From Gammaproteobacteria bacterium (lineage in GTDB: Bacteria; Pseudomonadota; Gammaproteobacteria; Pseudomonadales; Halieaceae), in contig JAHEKX010000001.1 of assembly GCA_024644535.1 (NCBI GenBank), forward strand, positions 1 to 64,000: a stretch of 64,000 nucleotides of DNA, written 5' to 3'. The notes under the pieces are model-generated. The model saw only the letters and a list, made by a program, of their open reading frames with translations, was not told the origin of the DNA and did not search any database. Of the stretch, positions 53,745-63,734 are shown piece after piece. Position numbers and translations under genes: made by a program. The stretch's first letter is position 1, and every line of letters begins with the position of its first letter.

Positions 53745-56315
53745 TTAGAACCGGTAGGTAAAGTCTAGGCCGTAAGCTGCTTGTGCTGATGGGTGGTTAA
53801 AGGTACCACCGAACTCTGGCGCAGGAATTACTTCTTGCAAATAAAGTTCGTCGGTAATGTTCTTACCCCATGCCGTCACGGACCACTGTTCACCAGACAA
53901 ACTGATGCGAAGGTTAAGCGTATCGTAAGCGTCGCGCTGAGCATTCGAGCCCGTGGCTGGATCTAAGAAATCCGAGTTAAAGCCTGGCCCAAAAAACGCG
54001 TTCCAAATGGTTGGTGACTCTTCACCTTGCAACGTATGGAACCACATGGCGCCCGTATACTGCCAATCGGCACGCACACCCAACTCCAGACCGTCGCCCA
54101 ATTGCTTGACGTATTGAGCACCCAAAGTCGCGGTTTTTTCTGGCGCCTGAGGCACCTCGTTACCGACACTTAGTGGACGATGACGGTTCGCTTCGATCTC
54201 TGAAGTCATCAGACCAATGCCACCAAACAAACTGATCTCTTCGTTCAATACAAAGTTAACATCGGCTTCAAAACCTTCGATATATAGCTCATCGATGGTT
54301 GTCACGCTGCGCAACAAACCAAATGGGCCCGCGAAGAATTCAAAGAATTGGTTATCGTCAACATCGGTGCGGAATAAGGCCGCATTAACACGCAAACGAC
54401 GATCCATGAATTCACCTTTTGCGCCGAATTCAATGTTAGTCGAGATCTCTTTATCGTAAGCATCTGGCACCGAAATTCCCGCACCAACGGTCTCACCTGG
54501 ACCACCGTAGCCGGCGTTAAACCAGAAATTTAGCGTGTCTTCGGTACCCACCGAGTTAAAGCCGCCGCTGCGGAAGCCTACCCCATAGCTGGCGTAAACA
54601 TTAATCTCGTCAGTTGCCGCCCAACTCCATGTCACCTTGGGCTGTAACTGCGAGAATGACTCGCTACGATTGGGAATGCCATTCGGAAAATTAGACAAGG
54701 CAGCATTAATTGGAAGCGCTTGGAAATTGCCGTCCAAAAGATTCACGTTTAAGCCGGAGCCTGCAACATCTGGTACTTTATTATTTACGTCCCGTGACTC
54801 GTAGTCATAACGTAAAGCAAACGCCAATTCCATGGAGTCATTAATATCAAATTCCACCTGGCCATAAACCGAAGCCACTGAGGTGTCAAAATCATCCCAG
54901 AACAAAAGATCTGTTGGGTTAGGTCCGGTTGCTGGAACGTAAGGCTGACGCAAAAAGCCAGCGCCAGTATCCGCACCGTAGGCGACCACGACTTCACGTT
55001 CGATTTCAGCTAGATAAAAACCTGCGATCCAACGAACATCGGAGTCTTCTTTGCTGGTAAAACGCACATCAATCGACATATCCGTTTGGTTACGTTCTTG
55101 ATACTGATAGCCATCACAGCTTAAAGGCGTGTAGGGCCCATAAACACCGGCAAAGTTGTTGGCATCAGCAAATGGATCATAACCCGCGCCGCTACCCGAG
55201 GGCGGCAGAACACCGAAAGGCTGGAAGGCTGGACCAAAGAAATCACTGGTAAAGCTATTCAAGGACGCGCGATCAGCCAAACACGCAGGCGTGACTTCGT
55301 AGCCGTAAAACGTGGCTGCGGTGCCATCGGATAACAAGTATTCTTCTAGGTCGTTGTACGAAAAGCTCGCCGTCATGTCGGCAAAACCAGCATCCATATC
55401 CAGCTTAATTGCCAGATCCATAGTCTCCTGCTCGTTTTCGCCGGGGACATTAAACGCGAAGTTAAATGGCTGGTCGTTTACATCAACGGCAAAGGTCGGG
55501 CTGCCAAACACGGCCACAAACTGAGGAATCGCAAATGCGGCGTTAAAGTTAATCGCACCACCCTCTGCTTTACTATACCCTGCGCGGATATCTAGACTCG
55601 TAGTATCACTGATGTCCCAAATTACTCGACCGCGATAGCTTTGATCTTTCAAAAAATCAACCGCATCGTCTCGGCCGGTGAACGTATTTTTGTAGAAACC
55701 ATCCGTCTCGCGGTTACTAAACGAAAAACGACCGTAAACAGAATCTTCAACGATAGGGCCGCTCACTGTGCCACTCACCTTTGTGGCATTGTTGTTGGCA
55801 ACACCCCCGGTGAGTTTAGCTTCGAATTCGTTCGAAGGCTTTTTAGTGGTGACTAAAATAGCACCCGCCACCGCGTTACGACCGTACAAAGCACCCTGAG
55901 GGCCTTTAAGCACTTCGATCTGCTGCACATCGAACAGCTCTTCGTTAAAGCTGTTAGGATTCGTGCTTAACACACCGTCAACAACATAAGCGAAAGTAGA
56001 TTCCGCGTCACGAGTCGATACGATACCGCGAATGCTGACCTGGGTATCACCGATGTTTGCGGTATCAACCAAAGTCACGTTGGGAATTAAACTAATGTAA
56101 TCGTCAGCACGCTCAATACCCGCGCGCGCGATGGTGTCTTCACCTAAGGCGGTGACCGCAATAGGTACTTCTTGCAGGTTCTCAGCACGTTTCCGAGCCG
56201 TTACCACTACTTCTTCTAAGGTAAATCCCGATGCCTGCGCCACTGAAACACCGCTGTATCCGGTGGCCAATAACGACAAAGACATCCCCGCTAGTACTTT
56301 TTTTCTAAAGTTCAT
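53745..56315 (-). CDS. TonB-dependent outer-membrane receptor
   Basis: The 856-residue product has a signal peptide (MNFRKKVLAGMSLSLLATG, cleaved near AQA), a TonB box (EEVVVTA), a plug domain (NVTLVDTANIGDTQVSIRG, LKGPQGALYGRNAVAGA) and a 22-strand barrel ending in YRF, the outer-membrane assembly signal. It resembles the large marine family that takes up organic compounds rather than siderophores. Lying 48 bases after the regulator gene in the same direction, it probably imports the substrate of the upstream catabolic genes. GGAGG precedes the ATG. Confidence 0.93.
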   Translation of the reverse strand: MNFRKKVLAGMSLSLLATGYSGVSVAQASGFTLEEVVVTARKRAENLQEVPIAVTALGEDTIARAGIERADDYISLIPNVTLVDTANIGDTQVSIRGIVSTRDAESTFAYVVDGVLSTNPNSFNEELFDVQQIEVLKGPQGALYGRNAVAGAILVTTKKPSNEFEAKLTGGVANNNATKVSGTVSGPIVEDSVYGRFSFSNRETDGFYKNTFTGRDDAVDFLKDQSYRGRVIWDISDTTSLDIRAGYSKAEGGAINFNAAFAIPQFVAVFGSPTFAVDVNDQPFNFAFNVPGENEQETMDLAIKLDMDAGFADMTASFSYNDLEEYLLSDGTAATFYGYEVTPACLADRASLNSFTSDFFGPAFQPFGVLPPSGSGAGYDPFADANNFAGVYGPYTPLSCDGYQYQERNQTDMSIDVRFTSKEDSDVRWIAGFYLAEIEREVVVAYGADTGAGFLRQPYVPATGPNPTDLLFWDDFDTSVASVYGQVEFDINDSMELAFALRYDYESRDVNNKVPDVAGSGLNVNLLDGNFQALPINAALSNFPNGIPNRSESFSQLQPKVTWSWAATDEINVYASYGVGFRSGGFNSVGTEDTLNFWFNAGYGGPGETVGAGISVPDAYDKEISTNIEFGAKGEFMDRRLRVNAALFRTDVDDNQFFEFFAGPFGLLRSVTTIDELYIEGFEADVNFVLNEEISLFGGIGLMTSEIEANRHRPLSVGNEVPQAPEKTATLGAQYVKQLGDGLELGVRADWQYTGAMWFHTLQGEESPTIWNAFFGPGFNSDFLDPATGSNAQRDAYDTLNLRISLSGEQWSVTAWGKNITDELYLQEVIPAPEFGGTFNHPSAQAAYGLDFTYRF

Positions 56316-56363
56316 GGCATCCTCCTGCCTAGTTTTGGGTGTTGCTCCTAAAAATCTTTCTTC

Positions 56364-58235
56364 TTATAGACCTTTTTCCAAGGTCCTCAAGCGCCGCCAC
56401 AAGGTGGTGGTGCTTATTCCTAAATGCTCGGCAACCGCTTGACGGTCTCCGTCGTACATCTGCATTGCGGACTCGATAGCCCGCAGCTCATTTTGTCTCA
56501 GCGCTCCGGGGGCAGTGAACGCCGCGCCGTCTCGAAACAGTTCAGGCAAGCTCCCGCGAAGTAAGGCATCGGTCACATCGCCCGAGGGCTCGACCATCAA
56601 AGCTACGACCACACGCTCACAAAAACTTTCGAGTTCCCGTACGTTCCCAGGCCAGCGGTAGCGCTCGAAATGTGTGCTTAATTTCAAATAAACCGCCTCG
56701 GCTAAAACACTCAAGCCATATTGCTGAGCAAATACTTCTAGGTAATACGCAGCAATTGCTGATATGTCTTCTTTTCTCTCTCGAAGCGGCGGTATTTCCA
56801 GCGCAAAAGTATTTAATCGATAGTATAGGTCTTCGCGAAAACGACCCTCTTCCACATCCTGAAACAACGGACGGTTAGTAGCAGCCACCACTTTTAAATC
56901 CAGTTGAATACTTCGTTCACTTCCGACGGGGCGCAGCACCTTATCCTGCAAAATACGCAAGAGTTTAGATTGTTGCGCCAACGGCATTTCCGCCACTTCA
57001 TCAAGGAATAACACGCCTTTGTTCGCTTGCTCCAATAAACCTCGATGACCACCTCGACGAGAGTTCGTAAAAGCACCCTCCTCGTAGCCGAACATTTCGC
57101 TTTCAAAGAGCTCAGACGGCAAGCTTCCACAGTTAACCGCAACCATCGGCCCATTCGCATGGCGACTATGTCGATGAATTTCGCGAGCTATGTGCTCTTT
57201 GCCTGTACCTGACTCGCCAACAATTAGCACCGCACCATGAGCCACGGCATAGGTTTTTGCTAAGGAGGCCACTTTGCCCATTCGCGGTGAACTGACCACA
57301 AAATTAGCCGCTTTAATTGCGGGAGCCTTGACCACTGCAAGTGATTGTGCGGGGCGATAACGCACTAGGTAACCCAAAGCATGATCGTTATGTTCTAGCA
57401 CGTCGACAACTTGAAGATAACGCTCTTTTGCAAACTCTACCCAGCGCTCGGTATGCAGGTTTTGAATATCATTTAAATGCCAAGTCTGACGCAAGCGACT
57501 GTTCAAACGTTTGGCAAATCCGAGTGCCTCTAAGGCACTCGGATTTGCTTCTAAAATATTCTTTTCGGGATCAAGTACTAATAGTAAATCGCTTGTTTGC
57601 TCGAACAAATGACTCTGCAGATAGGTATGTCGCGCTTGCAACAGCGAGTCTCTCGCTACCGTGATCGCTTGTTTGACCAGGTCCTCAGCCGATTCTCGGC
57701 TGTAAAGCAACATCGATGGAATGCCTTCTTTCTCCGCCATATGACAGCTGTAACTCGGACCCACGACGATCTCTGGTTTCTCCGCTATGGAAAGATAAAA
57801 CAGCTCTGACACTTCATCTGAGGTTCGATATTCTCGATGGATCACACGAACACCCAGCAACTCGCTGAGCTGCGCAATTAGCCTGGCCTGAATACCGGTA
57901 GGTTCAGCGTAGGTAAACAAGTGAATTTTTGACGCAACCTTCTTCGCTTTGATACAGGCCTCGACAATATCTGCATCACGCACTGGTTGACTAACTACTG
58001 GTACCGTCAAAGTGTCGGCAAGGTATGCTGCATTGGCACCTGCGCTCATTACTACATCAGGATGATGACGGTCCACTAGGGCTTGGAAGTCAATTTTATT
58101 GGGCGCCGCCAGATCGTGAAAAGACAGTGCAATCTGATCAGTGTATTTACCGCTAACGGAATAGACCAATTCACTAAACCGGCGAAAGCCCAGAATTAAT
58201 ATTCTAGGCTTTGTGGTGCTTAGACCGCGACTCAT
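56364..58235 (-). CDS. PrpR-type AAA+ transcriptional regulator
   Basis: The 623-residue product has a PrpR_N-like sensor (residues 5-200), a PAS-like segment (210-290), a sigma-54 interaction AAA+ domain with Walker A GESGTGK (340-346) and Walker B VLFLDE (408-413), and a Fis-type helix-turn-helix at the C-terminus (AEHLGISTTTLWRRL). The contact loop that is GAFTGA/S in activators reads GAFTNS (387-392). The sensor suggests a small acid or acyl ligand. Its ATG overlaps the hydrolase stop (ATGA), so it is made with the operon it probably controls. Confidence 0.9.
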   Translation of the reverse strand: MSRGLSTTKPRILILGFRRFSELVYSVSGKYTDQIALSFHDLAAPNKIDFQALVDRHHPDVVMSAGANAAYLADTLTVPVVSQPVRDADIVEACIKAKKVASKIHLFTYAEPTGIQARLIAQLSELLGVRVIHREYRTSDEVSELFYLSIAEKPEIVVGPSYSCHMAEKEGIPSMLLYSRESAEDLVKQAITVARDSLLQARHTYLQSHLFEQTSDLLLVLDPEKNILEANPSALEALGFAKRLNSRLRQTWHLNDIQNLHTERWVEFAKERYLQVVDVLEHNDHALGYLVRYRPAQSLAVVKAPAIKAANFVVSSPRMGKVASLAKTYAVAHGAVLIVGESGTGKEHIAREIHRHSRHANGPMVAVNCGSLPSELFESEMFGYEEGAFTNSRRGGHRGLLEQANKGVLFLDEVAEMPLAQQSKLLRILQDKVLRPVGSERSIQLDLKVVAATNRPLFQDVEEGRFREDLYYRLNTFALEIPPLRERKEDISAIAAYYLEVFAQQYGLSVLAEAVYLKLSTHFERYRWPGNVRELESFCERVVVALMVEPSGDVTDALLRGSLPELFRDGAAFTAPGALRQNELRAIESAMQMYDGDRQAVAEHLGISTTTLWRRLRTLEKGL

Positions 58236-58837
58236 GGCTTGTCGCCTTCGGCTAATAGCTGCAGGGTTTCTTCCAACGACATCACGTCTGCGTACTTCGC
58301 ATGCAAGTCGTGAAGATTGGCATCGTGGGCTTTGAGGTTTCTATCTCCCACAGCTTCTTTCACGACCACAGTTGGATAGTTGTGGGATAGCGCATCCACT
58401 GCTGTAGCGCGCACGCAACCACTAGTAGTTAGCCCTACCACAATCGCTGAATCTGCGCCTTGCGCGCGCAGGTGCCGATCTACTTGGGTACCGACAAAAG
58501 CGCTGGGATAATGTTTTTCTGCCAGCATATCAGAGGTCAAGGGTTTAAGCCTGGGGTCAATATCCACCCACGCGCTGCCACGTTTCAGAATATTCAAGCT
58601 AGGCAAACGCGCTCGAAACACTGAAGCATCTTCGTCTCGATCGTACACAACCGTGGTATACACAATGGGAAAATCTCTCGCACGGCAGACTTCAACCAAG
58701 GTGGCAGTCGCTTCTATCACCGAATCGAAATGCCCACCCAAAGGCGATTCGGGTTGAGTAAAACCCAAGCTCATATCAACCACAATTAGCCCGGGTTTAC
58801 GGCCTAAACCAATGTTCCTGCGCGAAAGATCAGCCAC
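58232..58837 (-). CDS. Isochorismatase-family hydrolase (N-carbamoylsarcosine amidase-like)
   Basis: The 201-residue cysteine hydrolase shows the triad Asp21 (VVDMSLGF), Lys108 (AEKHYPSAF) and Cys141 (TTSGCVRATAVDA). The SGCVRAT context resembles N-carbamoylsarcosine amidase and related amidases rather than isochorismatase. It would hydrolyse an amide or carbamoyl group, releasing ammonia. It follows hyuB by eight bases; the pairing with hydantoinase subunits echoes creatinine/N-methylhydantoin pathways. Confidence 0.88.
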   Translation of the reverse strand: MADLSRRNIGLGRKPGLIVVDMSLGFTQPESPLGGHFDSVIEATATLVEVCRARDFPIVYTTVVYDRDEDASVFRARLPSLNILKRGSAWVDIDPRLKPLTSDMLAEKHYPSAFVGTQVDRHLRAQGADSAIVVGLTTSGCVRATAVDALSHNYPTVVVKEAVGDRNLKAHDANLHDLHAKYADVMSLEETLQLLAEGDKP

Positions 58838-58845
58838 TTAAGTTC

Positions 58846-60726
58846 CTAGGCCCGACGCTGAAAGACAGGCTCAACTGGAGGCTCAAGGTGCGTTTCTTGT
58901 ACGCAGCGAGCCTTGATCTCTTCAATACTACCGCCGAAATTAAAGACCTCGGTGATAGGACCGCGTTGTTCAGCTAATTCAGCCCGCAGCGCCTCGGTGG
59001 CGGCCGTATCCAACGCACCATCAATCAACACAACACCATAGGCTCTAGCGCCCGCCTCGGTAACCAAACCGCGCGCCACGTCTTGAGCAACCAAGGCAGC
59101 GTCTCGTGCTAAAGGATCGCCCCAGCCACCGCCACCCCATGTGTTGTAGTACAACAAGTCACCTGCCTTAACCTTTATCCCCTCGCATTTCGAGGGTAGC
59201 CACTCTTCCGATCCTTCGGCACGAACAATCCGCTTCGTGGAACGCATGCCCGGATCGCCACCGTTAACGCCCCAGGGATAGGTCAACCAGCGCTCATCGT
59301 GGATACCAATCTCGCCATCAACCAAGAATCGATAAGCCACCGACAACCCATTTCCACCGCGATGCAAGCCTGCTCCACCCGAGTCCGGAATAACCTCATA
59401 GCGTTCAATACGCAAGGGGAAGTAGCTTTCGATAAACTCGTTGGGTACGTTAGTAAAACCCGGCCACAAGCTGTGACCGTCTGGTCCATCGCCAACTGGA
59501 CGGCCCGGAACACCACCAAAACCAATTTGGAAGAGCTGGAACCACTCGTCATTTTTGCCAGGTCGCGTGTCGTAGCCCGAGTAGAACAAATGGGGGGAGT
59601 CCGAAAACCCAGCAGCATTAAGCAGCTCGTTGGGGGCACCCATACCTAAGAGCGCTCCAAGAATATCGAAAATTCGACCCAGTGCGTGCGTGCGACCAGA
59701 TAAGGCCGCTGGGTACTTGGGTTTCAATAGCGTACCCTCGGGTATGCGAACCTCGACTAAGTCGTAGAAACCATCGTTAAACGCAATTTGCGGGTCGACT
59801 ATGTTAATCGTGAAAGAACCGAAGAACATCTTGAACATATCTTCATTCAAGAAAAAGTTCACCGAGCTTTGTGCTTGAGGTGCTGTTCCCTCAAAGTCAA
59901 AAATCGCTTTGTCGCCTTCGCGCCACATGGTGCAGTGAATTTTGTAGGGCCCTAAACCCATACCGTCGTCGCACAAATAATCGGTAAACTCACGTTTCTC
60001 TTCGGGCACTATCATACCAATAACGGCTTTCATGGCATCGTAGTTACGCTGTAGCATTACGCCCATAGTGGAGTGGAAGACGTCGTCACCAAAACGCTCA
60101 GCCAATTCTACACAACGTTTTGATGCGGTATTGCAAGCAGCCACCAAGGCGTTCAAATCAAACCGATTCCACTGAGATGTGCGCACATTGTGCAGCACAA
60201 GCTCAAGCAAATCTTCTTGCAGAACGCCCTTTTTATACAACTTCACCGGCGGAATTCGAATGCCTTCTTGAAAAATATTCGTCGCATTGATCGGCATTGA
60301 CCCGGGCACCATACCGCCGTTGTCAGACATATGACCAAACATGGCTGACCACGCGATGTGTCGACCGTCTTTAAATACCGGCACCAGGACCAGCCAATCG
60401 GGTAAATGCGACACTGCTGCATTACAAAGGTAAGGGTCATTCGTTAAGATAATATCGCCTTCTTCGATGTCCGCATCGTAAACCGACAGGAATGGCGCAA
60501 TAAAAGATCCGAACTGACCAACCACCATCTTCCCATCTTTATTCGCAATCATAGGGAAGCAGTCGCCCTGTTCACGAATACCCGGCGACATTGCGGTTCT
60601 AAACAGTACCGCATCCATTTCTTCGCGAGCGTTTTTCAGCCCGTTCTCAATGATATCGACGGTGACGCTTTCCACTTCAACCTTGGCGAGTGGCGTGTTA
60701 TTCGTTTCAATAATTCTAGCTGGCAT
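58846..60726 (-). CDS. Hydantoinase/oxoprolinase subunit B
   Basis: The 626-residue product has the HyuB family pattern: FRTAMSPGIREQGDCF and GSFIAPFLSVYDADIEEGD near the N-terminus, NDPYLCNAAVSHLPDW, and GGGGWGDPLARD at the C-terminus. With HyuA it forms ATP-dependent ring-opening enzymes (N-methylhydantoinase, 5-oxoprolinase, caprolactamase) or related carboxylases (acetone, acetophenone). The substrate is not evident. It follows hyuA by 14 bases. Confidence 0.93.
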   Translation of the reverse strand: MPARIIETNNTPLAKVEVESVTVDIIENGLKNAREEMDAVLFRTAMSPGIREQGDCFPMIANKDGKMVVGQFGSFIAPFLSVYDADIEEGDIILTNDPYLCNAAVSHLPDWLVLVPVFKDGRHIAWSAMFGHMSDNGGMVPGSMPINATNIFQEGIRIPPVKLYKKGVLQEDLLELVLHNVRTSQWNRFDLNALVAACNTASKRCVELAERFGDDVFHSTMGVMLQRNYDAMKAVIGMIVPEEKREFTDYLCDDGMGLGPYKIHCTMWREGDKAIFDFEGTAPQAQSSVNFFLNEDMFKMFFGSFTINIVDPQIAFNDGFYDLVEVRIPEGTLLKPKYPAALSGRTHALGRIFDILGALLGMGAPNELLNAAGFSDSPHLFYSGYDTRPGKNDEWFQLFQIGFGGVPGRPVGDGPDGHSLWPGFTNVPNEFIESYFPLRIERYEVIPDSGGAGLHRGGNGLSVAYRFLVDGEIGIHDERWLTYPWGVNGGDPGMRSTKRIVRAEGSEEWLPSKCEGIKVKAGDLLYYNTWGGGGWGDPLARDAALVAQDVARGLVTEAGARAYGVVLIDGALDTAATEALRAELAEQRGPITEVFNFGGSIEEIKARCVQETHLEPPVEPVFQRRA

Positions 60727-60740
60727 AATCGCACTCCCCT

Positions 60741-62804
60741 TTACGCATGAATGGGTTCAATAAGTAAGTTACCTACAAGGTCTGTGCGAGCTTGGAAGCC
60801 CGGCAAAATCAGCGTTGTAGAATCCATTTCAGTAACAATGGCAGGTCCTGGAACGGTCAAGCCAGAGTACAACTTGTAACGTTCGTAGATCGTTGCATCA
60901 TACCAGTCGCCTTCGAAGTAAATACGAGTCTCGTGAATCGCGCAGTCTTTCAGTGTGGCCGATGTATCTTCTTGGCGTTTGATTTCAAGGTTTTGCGCCT
61001 GAGACGCAACCACCGCACGGATCATGACTATCTCGTGGCCATCGCCCAACTTGAAGGTAAACAACTTCTCGTGCTCATCATCGAACACATCAGTGATAAC
61101 GCTCACACCTTTGTTAACCAAGCTATCGCTATCAAAGTCCACACTAATCTGGAAAGCCTGACCCGCATAGCGCACGTCGGCCTGATAGGTCACGTTCAAT
61201 TGATCTTCAGCAATACCATCTGCCAACAATGCTTGAGCCGCGCGATCTTTGAGCGCCACCAAGTCAGCGGCAAGCTGGTCTTTCGAAATGTCGCTGGCAA
61301 GTGCACCGTAACTTCTTGCAGCTTCATCTTGTAGCTGAGTGGTCGCATCACCGTAGGCGCACAAAACACCTGGCCCCGGAGGAACAATCACTGGGAACGA
61401 ATTTACCAGTCGTCCTAAAGCGTTAGCGTGCAATGGACCTGCACCGCCAAACCCAACTAGGCTGAAGTCACGTGGATCATAACCCTGCTCGACCGATACC
61501 AAGCGCAAAGCGCCAAACATGGCTTCGTTAGCAATGCGGATAATACCCTCGGCCGCTTCCATGACATCAATACCAAGGGCATCTGCCACTTTTTGCACGG
61601 CTGCGACAGCGGCATCACGATTGATCGCCATCGCGCCACCTAACTGAGCATCACTGGGCAAATAACCCAAGACCACGTTGGCATCGCACACCGTGGGCAA
61701 TTCGCCGCCTTTCATGTAAGCCGCCGGGCCCGGAACAGCACCCGCCGATTCTGGGCCAACACGCAATGCTTTGGTTAACTCAGCGACAAAGGCGATAGAG
61801 CCACCGCCTGCGCCAATGGTCCTAACATCGACCGAGGGAGCGCGTACGCGCACATCACCGACGATGGTCTCGCGACGAATATTCGTTTTTGCATCTTGAA
61901 TTAAGGCGACGTCGGTGGATGTCCCGCCCATATCAAAGGTCAATAAGTTCCTGTAACCGGCTTGCTCACAAAAGAACAAAGCTCCAGCCACACCACCCGC
62001 TGGGCCAGACATCAAGATGTTGACGGGCGAATCTGCCGTCGCGCGAGAAGAAGCCAAACCGCCATCAGAGCGCAAAATCGATAGCTGTGTATCGCCACCT
62101 AAGCGCTCTTCTAAGGAGGTTTGTAGGTTGTTCAAGTAACGCGAAACCTCGGGGCGCACATAGGAGTTCACCACAGTGGTTTCGGTACGCTCATACTCCT
62201 GCATTTCAGGGACAACGTCAGATGAAATAGAAATGGGTATATCCGTGAAAAATTCGGCGGCAATGTCAGCTGCTCGACGCTCGTGCTCGCTATTAACGTA
62301 AGCATTAATAAAACAAATCGTCAGCGCCTCGACTTCATTTTTAGCTGCTAGGGTGGCAAGTTGAACTCGCAGCGCATCCTCATTCAAAGGGGTCGACACC
62401 GAGCCATCGGCATCGATACGCTCAACCGCACCAATAGTTAACTCTAGGGGAGCCAGCAGAGGCTTTTTAACAAAGCTTACCCAACCGCCCAAACCGCCTG
62501 GGCAAAAGCTACGAGCAACCTGAAGAGTGTGTTCATAGCCTGAAGTTGTAATAAGGCCCACCTTTGCGCCCCGACCGGTTAACACCGCATTAGTCGCCAC
62601 CGTGGTGCCGTGCATCACAAATTTAATATCAGCAGGATTAATGCCCGATTGGTCACAAATTTTGGCAACACCATTTAACACCCCGATCGAGGAATCCTCG
62701 GGGGTTGACGGCACTTTTGCTGTAAACGTTTGCCCTGTCTCCTCATTCATGAGTAGAAAATCGGTAAATGTACCCCCGACGTCCACACCTAAGCGATAGG
62801 TCAT
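60741..62804 (-). CDS. Hydantoinase/oxoprolinase subunit A
   Basis: The 687-residue product has the actin-like ATPase motifs VDVGGTFTDF (residues 8-17) and FDMGGTSTDVAL, and family segments HGTTVATNA, GPAGGV and GAGGGSIA. It provides the ATP-dependent half of the HyuAB complex. The 687-residue length is typical of N-methylhydantoinase A and shorter acetophenone-carboxylase subunits. It lies 15 bases after the lyase gene. Confidence 0.94.
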   Translation of the reverse strand: MTYRLGVDVGGTFTDFLLMNEETGQTFTAKVPSTPEDSSIGVLNGVAKICDQSGINPADIKFVMHGTTVATNAVLTGRGAKVGLITTSGYEHTLQVARSFCPGGLGGWVSFVKKPLLAPLELTIGAVERIDADGSVSTPLNEDALRVQLATLAAKNEVEALTICFINAYVNSEHERRAADIAAEFFTDIPISISSDVVPEMQEYERTETTVVNSYVRPEVSRYLNNLQTSLEERLGGDTQLSILRSDGGLASSRATADSPVNILMSGPAGGVAGALFFCEQAGYRNLLTFDMGGTSTDVALIQDAKTNIRRETIVGDVRVRAPSVDVRTIGAGGGSIAFVAELTKALRVGPESAGAVPGPAAYMKGGELPTVCDANVVLGYLPSDAQLGGAMAINRDAAVAAVQKVADALGIDVMEAAEGIIRIANEAMFGALRLVSVEQGYDPRDFSLVGFGGAGPLHANALGRLVNSFPVIVPPGPGVLCAYGDATTQLQDEAARSYGALASDISKDQLAADLVALKDRAAQALLADGIAEDQLNVTYQADVRYAGQAFQISVDFDSDSLVNKGVSVITDVFDDEHEKLFTFKLGDGHEIVMIRAVVASQAQNLEIKRQEDTSATLKDCAIHETRIYFEGDWYDATIYERYKLYSGLTVPGPAIVTEMDSTTLILPGFQARTDLVGNLLIEPIHA

Positions 62805-62819
62805 GCCTAGTCTCCTTTA

Positions 62820-63734
62820 TTATCCGACTACTTTGTCTAAATGATTGCTCAACCAATAATGCGCACGACCGCCTTGGGCCGTACCCGTTAATTCTTTCAC
62901 TAAATCTACTGCGCTCATCAACGCAGAAAAATCAATTCCCGTGTCAAAACCCGCCTGCTGACACAACAAAGCGACGTCCTCGGTAGCAACGTTACCAGAA
63001 GCGCCCGGCGCGAAGGGGCACCCGCCCAAACCACCTACGGATGTATCAAAATGCCGCACCCCAGCCTGTAACGCGGCATAGGTATTCGCGAGCCCCATGG
63101 CCCGCGTATCATGAAAGTGACAGGCTACCCGATTGGCTTTGACACCCAACAACAAATCACGCAGCAAAGCCTCTACAGCAAACGGGTTTGCTGCTCCAAT
63201 CGTATCGGCAATTACAATGCGCTGAGCGCCCCAGTCCGCTAGGCGTGTTGCCAAACTAACAACCTGCTCTGGAGCGACCGAACCTTCGAATGGGCACTCG
63301 AAAGCTACCGCTACGTATGCATTTACCTTAACTCCATCCGCCACGGCAGATTCAATAATCCCCTGAGAAGCCGCCATAATCTCTACGGTGGTCATGTTGA
63401 TGTTTTTGCGGTTCATAGTGTCGGTGGATGACACTACCACGTTAACCTCTTTGCAGCCCGCGGCCACAGCAAGTTCATAACCCTTGCGATTTGGCACCAA
63501 GGCATTCAATGCAAGGCCAAGGTTTTGCGTCAATGCATAACTCAAAACTTGGTCGGTACCGGCCATCTGGGGCACTGCCTTGGGCGAGACAAAACTGCCA
63601 ATTTCAAGACTTGAAACACCCGTTTTTGCAAGTTGATCGAACAGACGACAGCGTCCTTCCACACTCAGATGCTTTGATTGCGCCTGAAGGCCGTCTCGGA
63701 GACCAACTTCATTAATATGAACTTGAGGGATCAT
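62820..63734 (-). CDS. Hydroxymethylglutaryl-CoA lyase-like enzyme
   Basis: The 304-residue TIM-barrel enzyme shows HMG-CoA lyase features: NEVGLRDGLQ with catalytic Arg and Asp, the metal pair CHFHDTRAMG, and the cysteine signature GGLGGCPFAPGASGN. It cleaves a 3-hydroxy-acyl-CoA to acetyl-CoA and a keto acid, or an analogous substrate. In this context it may act on a CoA ester formed by the neighbouring CoA-transferase rather than on HMG-CoA of leucine breakdown. Confidence 0.92.
   Translation of the reverse strand: MIPQVHINEVGLRDGLQAQSKHLSVEGRCRLFDQLAKTGVSSLEIGSFVSPKAVPQMAGTDQVLSYALTQNLGLALNALVPNRKGYELAVAAGCKEVNVVVSSTDTMNRKNINMTTVEIMAASQGIIESAVADGVKVNAYVAVAFECPFEGSVAPEQVVSLATRLADWGAQRIVIADTIGAANPFAVEALLRDLLLGVKANRVACHFHDTRAMGLANTYAALQAGVRHFDTSVGGLGGCPFAPGASGNVATEDVALLCQQAGFDTGIDFSALMSAVDLVKELTGTAQGGRAHYWLSNHLDKVVG

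Noticed and set aside
54217-55524. Several short plus-strand frames within the TonB receptor region
   Set aside because: All are antisense to the receptor gene, without start signals or recognisable proteins.
60792-61334. Open frame of 180 codons on the plus strand
   Set aside because: It is antisense to the well-conserved hydantoinase A gene and lacks a ribosome site and domain.
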